41,834 nucleotides of DNA from Verrucomicrobiota bacterium. Its GTDB lineage: Bacteria; Verrucomicrobiota; Verrucomicrobiia; Limisphaerales; DSYF01. Below, one piece after another: positions 1 through 7,149 of this stretch (position 1 is the stretch's first letter; each line of letters begins with the position of its first letter). Both the position numbers and the translations under genes were made by a program. The notes below the pieces were generated by a model. It did no database searches and was not told where the DNA came from. It saw only the letters and a program-made list of their open reading frames with translations. Location: assembly GCA_025457615.1 (NCBI GenBank), contig JALOTZ010000031.1, forward strand, positions 1 to 41,834, read 5' to 3'.

Positions 1-110
1 TGGTCACAAACTAACCAAAACCCAGGTGGGGGATTCTCAACCACCAAAAGGGACCTATTTCGACCCGGGGTGGCCCCTTTTGATCCGACCGGTGACAATG
101 AAATCGATGT
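1..110. other. possible insertion-sequence end or debris
   Basis: No gene is supported here. The stretch holds an imperfect inverted repeat, AAAAGGGACC (46-55) against GGCCCCTTTT (72-81), 9 of 10 positions matching. It lies exactly where the recombinase remnant loses similarity. Its texture resembles the non-coding ends of IS21-type elements as I remember them, but no transposase is inside the window, so this is a guess. The element, if real, would continue to the left of base 1. Confidence 0.25.
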
Positions 111-120
111 CGGTTCGCAG

Positions 121-458
121 AATCGGTGATGCTGTTGGAATCACGCGACATTGCCGCAGGCAATCCAGCAGTTGCGCATCGCGATTTGGTTGCCAGACCG
201 TGGGGAACCCTGCTTCCAACGAGCCCGGAGAAACGCAGTGGTATGCCTCTCGTCCAATTGCCTGAGCTTGAGGCGCCTTCGCTGAAGCCAGCGGCTCAGT
301 TCAGCCGCAAGCTTCACTTTCGCCGAGCCGATGTCCCGGCAGAAACCTCGTTCGAACAGCCAGTTGGCAAAGCTCTCGATATGCGGCCCCAGCGGGCCAA
401 CTTTCAGACAATGAAGTGCTTCGGGTTTTGGATGAAAACGAACTGCCATAGGTGTCAT
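121..458 (-). pseudogene. tyrosine recombinase/integrase, N-terminal remnant with frameshift
   Basis: The minus frame beginning at 458 reads as the N-terminal SAM-like, core-binding domain of a phage-integrase-family recombinase (residues around HIESFANWLFERGF and FLRARWKQG). After about residue 88 the family pattern stops in this frame and resumes in a neighbouring frame (DAQLLDCLRQCRVIPTA, about 121-190). This indicates a one- or two-base indel near 185-200. The whole catalytic domain (R-H-R-Y) is absent: similarity ends near 121, beside the possible insertion-sequence end. I infer a dead fragment of a mobile element. The assignment rests on a short domain, so the subfamily is unknown. Confidence 0.6.
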
Positions 459-517
459 TCCTTTCTTTGGTTGAAGGTTGAAAACAGGAAGACACCCGAA
501 TAATGCCGAGTGGTGGG

Positions 518-560
518 AAAGAAAAGAGGGCGATTCCTGAGCATTCAGGGAATCGCCCTT
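518..560 (-). terminator. Rho-independent terminator after radC
   Basis: An inverted repeat, GGGCGATTCCTGA (529-541) and TCAGGGAATCGCCC (546-559), makes a 13-bp stem with one bulged base and a 4-nt loop. Read on the minus strand it is followed by a TCTTTTCTTT tract (519-528). It sits about 20 bp past the radC stop codon, so it probably ends the sigma-to-radC transcription run. Confidence 0.75.
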
Positions 561-579
561 GTGAACTCCGCATTATCCG

Positions 580-1290
580 TTACCAGGCAAAATAGCCCAG
601 CTCGCGCAAGGACGAATAGTCCTTGGCCCGCTCCACCGTGGCCCGGCCCAGGATGATGTGGTCCAGCACCTCGATCCTGAGCAACTGCCCGGCCCGGATC
701 AGGTCGCGCGTGATCTTGATGTCCGCCTCCGACGGCGTGGGGTCGCCGCTGGGATGATTGTGCGCCAGCACGAGCGCCGAGGCGTTGGCCGCAATCGCCC
801 GGCGGAACACCTCCCGCGCATGAACCAGCAGGGTGTCCAGGGTGCCCTGGGAAACCTCCTCGATGCGGATCAGCCGCCGCCGGGTGTTCAGAAGCAGCAC
901 TTGCAACGTCTCCACCTCGCGCACCCGGTTCTCCTCGCGCAGCAGGTGCGCGATCACCTCGGGGTGATCGAGCACCGGGGATTCCGAGCGCAGTTCCCCC
1001 GCCATGCGCCGCGCCAGCGCGAACGCCGCCATCAACGTCACAGCCTTGTCCCGGCCAATGCCCTTGACCGACTGCAGATCCTCCAGCCCGGCCTGCGCCA
1101 GCGCGGTGAGTGTCCCGTAACGCCCGACCAGTTGCCGGGCCACCTCCAGGACGTTGATCCCCTTGAGCCCCGTGCGCAGCAGTATGGCCACCAGTTCCGC
1201 CGGACTCAACGAGTCCGGCCCGTGTGTCGCGAGCCGCTCCCGCGGACGCTCGCTTTCCGGCTGATCCTTCAGCCGCATCCCCTCAGACAT
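580..1290 (-). CDS. radC: RadC family protein (JAB/MPN domain)
   Basis: A 236-residue protein of the RadC/YicR family. The N-terminal part (MRLKDQPESERPRERL, then a helix-hairpin-helix-like stretch around SVKGIGRDKAVTL) precedes a JAB1/MPN domain with the metal-binding signature HNHPSGDPTPSEAD and a C-terminal D-H-I-I-L-G segment. RadC was once called a DNA repair protein, but its biochemical role is not settled. The frame stays open up to a GTG at 1338. I prefer the ATG at 1290 or the one at 1278 because family members are about 225-235 residues and similarity starts at MRLKD. It lies 140 bp after hflX, separated by two palindromes, and is the last gene before a terminator. Confidence 0.92.
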   Translation of the reverse strand: MSEGMRLKDQPESERPRERLATHGPDSLSPAELVAILLRTGLKGINVLEVARQLVGRYGTLTALAQAGLEDLQSVKGIGRDKAVTLMAAFALARRMAGELRSESPVLDHPEVIAHLLREENRVREVETLQVLLLNTRRRLIRIEEVSQGTLDTLLVHAREVFRRAIAANASALVLAHNHPSGDPTPSEADIKITRDLIRAGQLLRIEVLDHIILGRATVERAKDYSSLRELGYFAW

Positions 1291-1352
1291 GCGCAGAGGA
1301 TTACCCGAAGCCAGACAGCCTGGCACGAAGAAAAGCACCCGCTTGCTCGCAG

Positions 1353-1422
1353 CCGCAGATGTGAATCTGCGGACCTCGCGACCCGCTCCACGCCCTCTGC
1401 CTCCGCGTTTTCACAAACGCGG
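1353..1422. repeat. two perfect REP-like palindromes
   Basis: CCGCAGAT-gtga-ATCTGCGG (1353-1372) and CCGCGTTT-tcac-AAACGCGG (1403-1422) are perfect 8-bp stems with 4-nt loops. The two loops are reverse complements of each other. The second is followed by CTGCGG, giving a CGCGGCTGCGG tail similar to the CGCGGCTACGG tail of the palindrome at 4953-4978. They fill the hflX-radC gap. Confidence 0.6.
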
Positions 1423-1430
1423 CTGCGGCC

Positions 1431-2729
1431 TCAAGCCGTTTGCAGTTCCCGGACGAGGTACGGTTCGAACTCGTGGTGAAAATGGGGGGGGATCCGGACC
1501 TTGAAGCGCGCCACCTGGCCATCGTCATAGTTGCTCTCGACCACCTGCCCCACCTGGTGCATGCGCGAGATCATGGCCGCACGGGCGTGCGGGATGGCCA
1601 GCTCGATGAACTCGCGCACCGGACGCAGCAGCGCGCCCAGTTCCGCCAGCAGTTCCGGGATGCCCTCGCCGGTCAGGGCGGACACCGCCACGCCGTTCGG
1701 ATGACGTTCCCTGAACCGGGTCAGTTGGTGGTTGGCCTGGAGTTGGTCGGCCTTGTTGAACACCATGAGCGTGGACTTGCCCTGCGCCCCGATCTCGTTC
1801 AACACGGCGTCCACCGCCTCCACGTGCCGGTCGGCCTCGGGATGGCTCGCATCCACCACGTGCACCAGCAGGTCCGCCAGCACCACTTCCTCGAGCGTGG
1901 CCTTGAAGGATTCGACCAGGCTGTGGGGAAGTTTCCGGATGAACCCGACGGTGTCCGTGAGCAACACGTTCTGGTTGGTGGGCAGGCGCAGCCGGCGCGT
2001 GGTGGGATCGAGCGTCGCGAACAATTTGTCCTCCACCAGCACCGACGCCCCGGTCAGGGCGTTGAGCAGCGTGGATTTCCCGGCGTTGGTGTAGCCGACG
2101 ATCGACGCCAGCGGCCATTGGTTGCGCTTGCGGGCCAGCCGCTGGGTGGACCGCTGGCGCCGGACGATCTCCAGTTCGGTCCGGATCTTCTCGATGCGTT
2201 CCTGGACGCGGCGGCGGTCGGATTCCAACTGGGACTCGCCTTCGCCGCCGCGCATGCCGATGCCGCCGCGTTGACGCGAGAGGTGCCCCCAGAACCGGGT
2301 GAGGCGCGGGAGCAGGTGTTGCAACTGCGCCATCTCGATCTGCAGCTTGCCCTCGCGCGTCTGGGCGCGCATCGAGAAGATGTCGAGAATCAGCGCCGTG
2401 CGGTCGAGCACCTTGCACTTGAAGACGTTCTCAAGATTCCGGCTCTGGGCGGGGGAAAGTTCTTCGTCGAAGATGACCGTATCCACCTGGTGCTCCCGGC
2501 ACCAGGTCGCAAACTCCTCGGCTTTGCCCTTGCCGAGGAACGTGCCGGGATTGGGCACCTCCAGCTTCTGCGTCCCCTCCCCCACCAACGTCGCCCCCGC
2601 CGACTCCGCCAACTCGCCCAATTCATCCAGCGTTTCGCGCGTCGTGCCGTCGGCGCGGGATTTCAGTTCCACCCCCACGAGGAACACTCGTTCGGTGCGT
2701 TGGGTCCGGGTTTCGATCAGTGATTTCAA
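1431..2729 (-). CDS. hflX: ribosome-associated GTPase HflX
   Basis: A 432-residue HflX-type GTPase of the Obg-HflX superfamily, which binds the large ribosomal subunit and splits stalled or stressed ribosomes. The N-terminal HflX domain (about 1-190, with NPGTFLGKGK and a glycine-rich GGIGMRGGEGESQLE linker) precedes the G domain: G1 GYTNAGKST at 212-220, G2 around ATLDPT, G3 DTVGF at 259-263, G4 NKAD at 325-328 and G5 SAL at 350. The only start fitting the N-terminus is a TTG at 2729 that overlaps the miaA stop (TTGA). This suggests translational coupling, and the miaA-hflX order matches the classical arrangement in many bacteria. No internal ATG precedes the conserved region. Confidence 0.95.
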   Translation of the reverse strand: MKSLIETRTQRTERVFLVGVELKSRADGTTRETLDELGELAESAGATLVGEGTQKLEVPNPGTFLGKGKAEEFATWCREHQVDTVIFDEELSPAQSRNLENVFKCKVLDRTALILDIFSMRAQTREGKLQIEMAQLQHLLPRLTRFWGHLSRQRGGIGMRGGEGESQLESDRRRVQERIEKIRTELEIVRRQRSTQRLARKRNQWPLASIVGYTNAGKSTLLNALTGASVLVEDKLFATLDPTTRRLRLPTNQNVLLTDTVGFIRKLPHSLVESFKATLEEVVLADLLVHVVDASHPEADRHVEAVDAVLNEIGAQGKSTLMVFNKADQLQANHQLTRFRERHPNGVAVSALTGEGIPELLAELGALLRPVREFIELAIPHARAAMISRMHQVGQVVESNYDDGQVARFKVRIPPHFHHEFEPYLVRELQTA

Positions 2730-3718
2730 AGGCTCGGCAAACTTCCGTCACCGCAGCCTAGCACCTTCCCGCCGAAGGGAAAGCCCGGCGAGGGGGAACG
2801 TTGAAAGTTCAGACTGCCCGCGATCCTCGCCGCCGTTTCCACCGGCGGCTCCCCGACAGCCACATGAATCCACTCGGGCCGGAGCTGCCGACGGAACCAG
2901 GTCATCTGGCGCCGCGCAAACTGCCAGGTGCGGATCTTCACCAACGCGATGGTCTCTTCCAGCGATCGCCTGCCCTCCAGATGCTCGGCCACCTGCCGAT
3001 ACCCCAGGGCCTGCATCGCCGTCCGGTTGCCCCCCAAACCGCGCCCGAGCAAAGTCTCCACCTCACCCACCAACCCGCGCTCGAACATCCGGTCCACCCG
3101 CACTTCGATCCGCCGACGCAGATCGCCCGGGTCACGACTCAGGGCGACGAAGCCGCACGGCGTCACGGCGGCGCGCCAGTCCGCACGCTGCGCCGACACC
3201 GGAGCCCCGGTGAGCCGGATCACTTCGACCGCCCGTACGACCCGGCGCGGATTCTGGCGGTCAATGGACTGGTACGTCTGCGGATCGCGCTGTTCCAGCT
3301 CGCGCAACAAATCAGGCAACGGGAGGCCCTCCAATTCAGCCCGGAGGGTCGGGCTGGCTGGGGGCGCCTGGCCGAGTCCGCCCAGATAGGCCTTGAAATA
3401 AAAACCCGTCCCGCCGCAAAACACCGGCACACGGTCCCGGCTCCGAATCGACCGCGCCGCCTCGGCGGCCAGGTCACAGAACCGCGCCGCGTCAAAACTC
3501 TCCGCCACCTCCACCACGTCCAACAGGTGATGCGCAACCCGCGTCCGTTCCCCCGGCGGAGGCTTGGCGGTGCCGATGTCCATCCCGCGATATACCTGCA
3601 TGGAGTCCACGGACACAATCTCTCCTCCCACGGCCTCCGCCACCCGAAGTGCGACCTCGGACTTGCCGACGGCCGTTGGGCCAGCGATGAAGATTGTGTC
3701 GGGCTGCGGTGCGGTCAC
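2726..3718 (-). CDS. miaA: tRNA dimethylallyltransferase MiaA
   Basis: A 330-residue protein that transfers a dimethylallyl group to A37 of tRNAs reading UNN codons. The P-loop GPTAVGKS is at residues 13-20, followed by DSMQVYRGMDIGTAKP, the GGTGFYFKAYL segment and the C-terminal RQMTWFRR motif. The frame is open further upstream, but the extra residues look non-coding and carry a dispersed repeat. The GTG at 3718 has a GGGAGG element about 9 bases upstream and begins just before the P-loop, so I take it as the start. The stop overlaps the hflX TTG start. The C-terminal tail after GSLNFQRSP is low-complexity and may not be conserved. Confidence 0.94.
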   Translation of the reverse strand: MTAPQPDTIFIAGPTAVGKSEVALRVAEAVGGEIVSVDSMQVYRGMDIGTAKPPPGERTRVAHHLLDVVEVAESFDAARFCDLAAEAARSIRSRDRVPVFCGGTGFYFKAYLGGLGQAPPASPTLRAELEGLPLPDLLRELEQRDPQTYQSIDRQNPRRVVRAVEVIRLTGAPVSAQRADWRAAVTPCGFVALSRDPGDLRRRIEVRVDRMFERGLVGEVETLLGRGLGGNRTAMQALGYRQVAEHLEGRRSLEETIALVKIRTWQFARRQMTWFRRQLRPEWIHVAVGEPPVETAARIAGSLNFQRSPSPGFPFGGKVLGCGDGSLPSL

Positions 3719-4127
3719 ACGCCGATCCTCCCTCGCCGCAGAAACCGACGTGAACAGGCCACTGGCCACCACGTCCGGGAACAAAGCCCTCCCAAGAACG
3801 CCAGCCGGAAGCTCGTGCAACCTCTTGTCCCACCTGGAACAACAGGTTGCACACGTGAAAGCCACGCTGCATGGAGAGCCTGCACGACCCGGAGATCGCG
3901 CCTCGGGACCATGAACCGTAGCCGCCGCACGTCAGTCGGCGCCATTATTCCGAATTGGACGCCGCCTTCAGCCATCCGGCCGTCCTTCCGCGCTCGGGGG
4001 GAAAATGGCGCGGACTCACCTGTCTGCGTACCCCGCACAGCCAGGCGTCCACGGCTACGGGATTCAGGGGTGGCGCGGGCCGTCCCGAGACCCTGCCTGG
4101 CCACCTTGATCTTGGACGCGAGATTCA
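3719..4127. other. gene-free stretch between lgt and miaA
   Basis: About 400 bp with no convincing gene. A long minus-strand frame crosses it, but its composition is that of a chance GC-rich frame that also runs through lgt. It contains one copy of a dispersed 41-bp repeat (3877-3917) and a degenerate palindrome (about 4008-4066) ending in CCACGGCTACGG. No clear terminator for lgt was found. Confidence 0.5.
3877..3917 (-). repeat. dispersed repeat family 1, copy 1
   Basis: Read on the minus strand this 41-bp unit starts GGTTCATGGTCCCGAGGCGC. It matches copy 2 (10224-10264, plus strand) at 35 of 41 positions without gaps. A weaker third copy is at 33287-33327. All three lie outside or at the edge of coding sequence. 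Confidence 0.7.
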
Positions 4128-4898
4128 TCAGGCCGTCCGGGGTTTGGATCCCCGGGCTTGGATCCACAGGATGGCCGTTCCGGCCGCCAGGATCACCGCA
4201 CTGACAACCTGCCCCGGGGTGAAGGCCCCGATGCGATGCGCGCCATAATCTCCGCGGAAAATCTCCACCCCCACCCGCAACAACGCATAGGCAATCAGGT
4301 AGAGCCCGAACACCTGTCCGTCGAACCGCTTTCTCCGATGCAACCACGCCAGGCCCGCATAGAGCACAAGGTTCAATCCGGCCTCGTAAAGCTGCGTCGG
4401 GTGCACCCCCGCCCCGCCCGTCTCGTGGGCTGTGGGGAAATGAACGGCCCAAGGCAGCGCACAGGCGGACCCGTAGCAACAGCCGTTCAGAAAGCATCCC
4501 AGGCGTCCGAACACATGGCCCAGGGCGATGCTGGGCGCCAAGGCGTCCCCCACCTTCATTGGCGGCAGTTTCTTCCACTTCACATAGACCACCGCGCTGA
4601 GCACGGCGGCGATCAGGCCGCCATAGAACACCAAGCCGCCGTGATGAATCATGAACACCTCCCACCAGGGCTGCCCCGCGAAGCTCTCCCGCCAGTAAGT
4701 GATCACGTACAGCGCCCTCGCCCCGACCACGCCAGCCACAATCAGCCAGGGCCCGAGGTCCGCCATCGACTCCGGCCGCAGCCCGTCTTTGACGCAACGG
4801 CGCGTCGCGGTCCACAGTCCGGCCAGGAAGGCCAAAGCCACCATGACGCCATACCAATGGATCGTCAGGGAACCAATCTGGAAGGCAATCGGATGCAC
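4128..4898 (-). CDS. lgt: prolipoprotein diacylglyceryl transferase Lgt
   Basis: A 256-residue inner-membrane enzyme that transfers diacylglycerol from phosphatidylglycerol to the lipobox cysteine of preprolipoproteins. Several hydrophobic spans are visible (HWYGVMVALAFLAGLW, LGPWLIVAGVVGARAL, GLVFYGGLIAAVLSAVV and others). The Lgt signature around GRLGCFLNGCCYG follows GDALAPSIALGHVF, and HPTQLYEA is also present. The start is a GTG at 4898 beginning HPIAFQIGSLTIHWYG, which agrees with the family N-terminus although no ribosome binding site is obvious. It lies 95 bp after the DUF3106 gene. A likely client in the window is the lipoprotein hydrolase at 37425-39350. Confidence 0.95.
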   Translation of the reverse strand: MHPIAFQIGSLTIHWYGVMVALAFLAGLWTATRRCVKDGLRPESMADLGPWLIVAGVVGARALYVITYWRESFAGQPWWEVFMIHHGGLVFYGGLIAAVLSAVVYVKWKKLPPMKVGDALAPSIALGHVFGRLGCFLNGCCYGSACALPWAVHFPTAHETGGAGVHPTQLYEAGLNLVLYAGLAWLHRRKRFDGQVFGLYLIAYALLRVGVEIFRGDYGAHRIGAFTPGQVVSAVILAAGTAILWIQARGSKPRTA

Positions 4899-4952
4899 GC
4901 GGTGAGGCTATGCCAACCCGGCCCGCTTGGGAATCCACAACCGCGGGATCAG

Positions 4953-4978
4953 CGCGGACTGCACGTCCGCGGCTACGG
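4953..4978. repeat. REP-like palindrome with CTACGG tail
   Basis: CGCGGAC-tgcac-GTCCGCG (4953-4971) is a perfect 7-bp stem with a 5-nt loop, followed by GCTACGG. It belongs with the palindromes at 1353-1422 and the degenerate one at 4008-4066. It lies in the gap between the DUF3106 gene and lgt. Confidence 0.6.
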
Positions 4979-4993
4979 GCTGGAAACGATTCG

Positions 4994-5938
4994 CTAGGGG
5001 TCCTTTGCGGCCACGCCGGGTGGCAACGGCGGACTGTCGGGGACGAGCACCGGCTCGACACCGGGTGGCAGGGGGGGCATTTGGGACAGTTGATCCACCA
5101 CGGTGCGCCATTCTTCACGCGCCTCCGGCGACATCGCCTGCCAACGGTCCACGTTCCTGAGGAACTGGGCGCGTTCCGCCGGGGGCATGATGACGAATTG
5201 CTGTACGGCCTGGATGCACGCGCCGCGCTGGTCTGGCGGCAACGCCTCGAACTGTTGGAGCGTTTTCTGCATCGCCACCCGCTCCTCGGCGGACAAGCGG
5301 CGGAGCGTCCGTTCCTGCTCGGCCTCGGTGAGTTGGAAGAAGTGGTTGAAACCCTTGAGCAGATGGGCCTGTTCGTCCGGCGACAACGCCTGCCACCGCT
5401 CGAAATCCTCCTGCATCTCCCCCACGCGGACCGTGGGCAATCGTCCGACCAATTCATCCGCGTTGGCTGCGGAGTCGGGGTGCATTCTCGAGAAGAGCTG
5501 GAGGGTGGCCTGGTTCTCGAGGAGTTGCTGCTGGAACGAGGGCGGAATCAGTGTCCACTGCACCAGCCGATCCTCGACCAGGTCGCGGATGTCCTCCGGC
5601 ACCGACGACAGGCGCTTCTGCCGTTCCTCGGCCGGGAGTTGCATGAGGGGGAGCAGGAAGAACCGGAGTTCGGTGGCGCGCAGGCGCAATTCCCGTTCGG
5701 TCGCAGGCAGCGCCGCGTATTCCTCGATCTTGGCCTGCAACCCGGCGCGTTGGGCTTCCGGACGCCTCTCCAGCTCGGCGAACCGCTCGCCCTCGGTCAT
5801 TACCAACAACTCGCGGAAATACGCGATCGGGGATTTCATCGGCACCGACAGTGCGCTGTGGGTGTCACCCGCGCCCGGGCCGCCGGCAAGACAGGAAAGC
5901 GCCGCGAGAATCAGCGGGATGGGGAGCGGACTCCTCAT
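4994..5938 (-). CDS. secreted DUF3106-type protein
   Basis: A 314-residue protein with an N-terminal signal-like segment (PLPIPLILAALSCLAGG). The rest is a string of helical units of the form W-x-x-L-S/P-x-E-x-R/Q-x-x-L with conserved leucines (for example ERWQALSPDEQAHLL and DRWQAMSPEAREEW), matching the DUF3106 repeat pattern. The last 25 residues are proline-rich. DUF3106 proteins have no established biochemical function; their usual place next to an ECF sigma and anti-sigma pair suggests an envelope role. The ATG overlaps the stop of the anti-sigma gene as ATGA, so the two are likely co-translated. Confidence 0.8.
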   Translation of the reverse strand: MRSPLPIPLILAALSCLAGGPGAGDTHSALSVPMKSPIAYFRELLVMTEGERFAELERRPEAQRAGLQAKIEEYAALPATERELRLRATELRFFLLPLMQLPAEERQKRLSSVPEDIRDLVEDRLVQWTLIPPSFQQQLLENQATLQLFSRMHPDSAANADELVGRLPTVRVGEMQEDFERWQALSPDEQAHLLKGFNHFFQLTEAEQERTLRRLSAEERVAMQKTLQQFEALPPDQRGACIQAVQQFVIMPPAERAQFLRNVDRWQAMSPEAREEWRTVVDQLSQMPPLPPGVEPVLVPDSPPLPPGVAAKDP

Positions 5939-6447
5939 TGGAGCAAGGCCAACAATTCCTCGTCCGGCACCGCTGCGCTCCCCAGATTCCGGATGGCCGT
6001 GAAATCCTGAAGCACCTCGACCGACGGCACAGCTGTGGCCAGTTCGGACACCTCAACCACGCTGCGGACCAGAGCCGCCTCCTGGCTGTGGGTTTGGTAC
6101 TGGTGGTGGCCCACATATCCGGCCACCACCAGCACCGCCACGCCGGCCAGGCGCGGCAACCAACCCCGCGTCCTCAACCAACCCAAAGCCAAACCGCTCA
6201 CCCCAACCTCCGGCTCCGGCGTGCGCGCGTCGATGGCGCTCAACACACGCGCCGTCAGGTTCGAGGGCGCGGCCGCATCCGGCAGCCGGGCGAGGAGTCG
6301 GGTGAGAGCCACCTCCTCCTCCCATGCGCGACATTCGTCCGGATGGGCCGCCCACCGGGACTCGAGTTGCCGCGCCTGCTCCGGGGTCAAAGGCCCTCGC
6401 CAAGCGGCTTCTCGAGGCAATCCATTGATGGGGTCGTCCGTTTCCAT
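5935..6447 (-). CDS. anti-sigma factor, single-pass membrane protein
   Basis: A 170-residue protein with a cytoplasmic N-terminal region (LPREAAWRGPLTPEQARQLE, then HPDECRAWEEEVALTRLLARLPD), one hydrophobic span (RLAGVAVLVVAGYVGHHQ, about residues 100-117) and a short outer segment. The position, 29 bp after an ECF sigma gene and overlapping a DUF3106 gene, plus the topology, points to a membrane anti-sigma factor. A classical H-x3-C-x2-C zinc motif is not seen (one HPDEC only), so zinc binding is doubtful. This call is inferred mainly from context and layout. Confidence 0.78.
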   Translation of the reverse strand: METDDPINGLPREAAWRGPLTPEQARQLESRWAAHPDECRAWEEEVALTRLLARLPDAAAPSNLTARVLSAIDARTPEPEVGVSGLALGWLRTRGWLPRLAGVAVLVVAGYVGHHQYQTHSQEAALVRSVVEVSELATAVPSVEVLQDFTAIRNLGSAAVPDEELLALLQ

Positions 6448-6476
6448 CCGCTCCTCCTTTCAACACCGTGCCTGGG

Positions 6477-7097
6477 CTAAAGTTTCGGCCTTCCTTCCTC
6501 GGTCCAATCTCCGGTCCGCAGATAGGCCTTGAGCCGCGTGCGCAGCACTTCGCGGGCTCGATGGATGATGGATTTGGTGGCCGACAGCGACACGCCGAGG
6601 ATCTTGGCGATGTCCTCGTAACTCACGTCCTCCTCCCGGCACAGGAGCAGGGCGGTCCGCTGGTTCTCGGGCAGGTCCGCGATGGCCTCCTCGACCTTGG
6701 CGAACAACTCGTGGCGAGCCAGTTCGTCCGGGGCCCCCTGGACGGATCGATCCTCCAACTGATGCAGGGGTTGCTCCTCAAACTCGGGATGCGCCGCGTC
6801 GAGCGATTCAGCCCGGTGCCGTCCGCGCCGGCGCAGTTCATTGAGCGCCAGGTTGCGGGCGATGGTGTAAAGCCAGGTCGAGAACCGGGCGGACACCCGA
6901 TAGCCTCGGGCGGCCTTCCAGACCTGGACGAAGGTGTTCTGGGTCAGGTCCTCCGCCTCGGTCTCGTCGCGCACGGTACGCAGGATGAAATTGTAGATCG
7001 GCTGCTTGTACCGCTCGACCAATTCGGCGAAGGCCTCCCGATCACCACGTTGCACGCGGCGCATCAGTCGGGCATCGGCATCGCCTTTGGACCGCAT
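6477..7097 (-). CDS. ECF-family RNA polymerase sigma factor
   Basis: A 206-residue sigma-70-family protein of the ECF (RpoE-like) class. Region 2 (about residues 20-90) shows FAELVERYKQPIYNFI, DETEAEDLTQNTFVQVW and RFSTWLYTIARNLALNELRRR. Region 4 (about 140-195) shows IADLPENQRTALLLC, VSYEDIAKILGVSLSATKS and IIHRAREVLRTRL. Region 3 is absent, as expected. It heads the sigma, anti-sigma, DUF3106 set. The ATG at 7097 is 52 bp from the glnD start on the opposite strand, so the two genes share a short divergent promoter region in which I could not identify a convincing -35/-10 pair. Confidence 0.95.
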   Translation of the reverse strand: MRSKGDADARLMRRVQRGDREAFAELVERYKQPIYNFILRTVRDETEAEDLTQNTFVQVWKAARGYRVSARFSTWLYTIARNLALNELRRRGRHRAESLDAAHPEFEEQPLHQLEDRSVQGAPDELARHELFAKVEEAIADLPENQRTALLLCREEDVSYEDIAKILGVSLSATKSIIHRAREVLRTRLKAYLRTGDWTEEGRPKL

Positions 7098-7149
7098 CCT
7101 GCCGGCACTCTAGGTGAAGCGTCGCCGGGGGACAAGATGAGGCGGATCC

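Noticed and set aside
3715..5457. Open frame of 580 codons on the minus strand across lgt
   Set aside because: Arginine/serine-rich composition and no domain; lgt and the DUF3106 gene occupy the same DNA in other frames with clear motifs.
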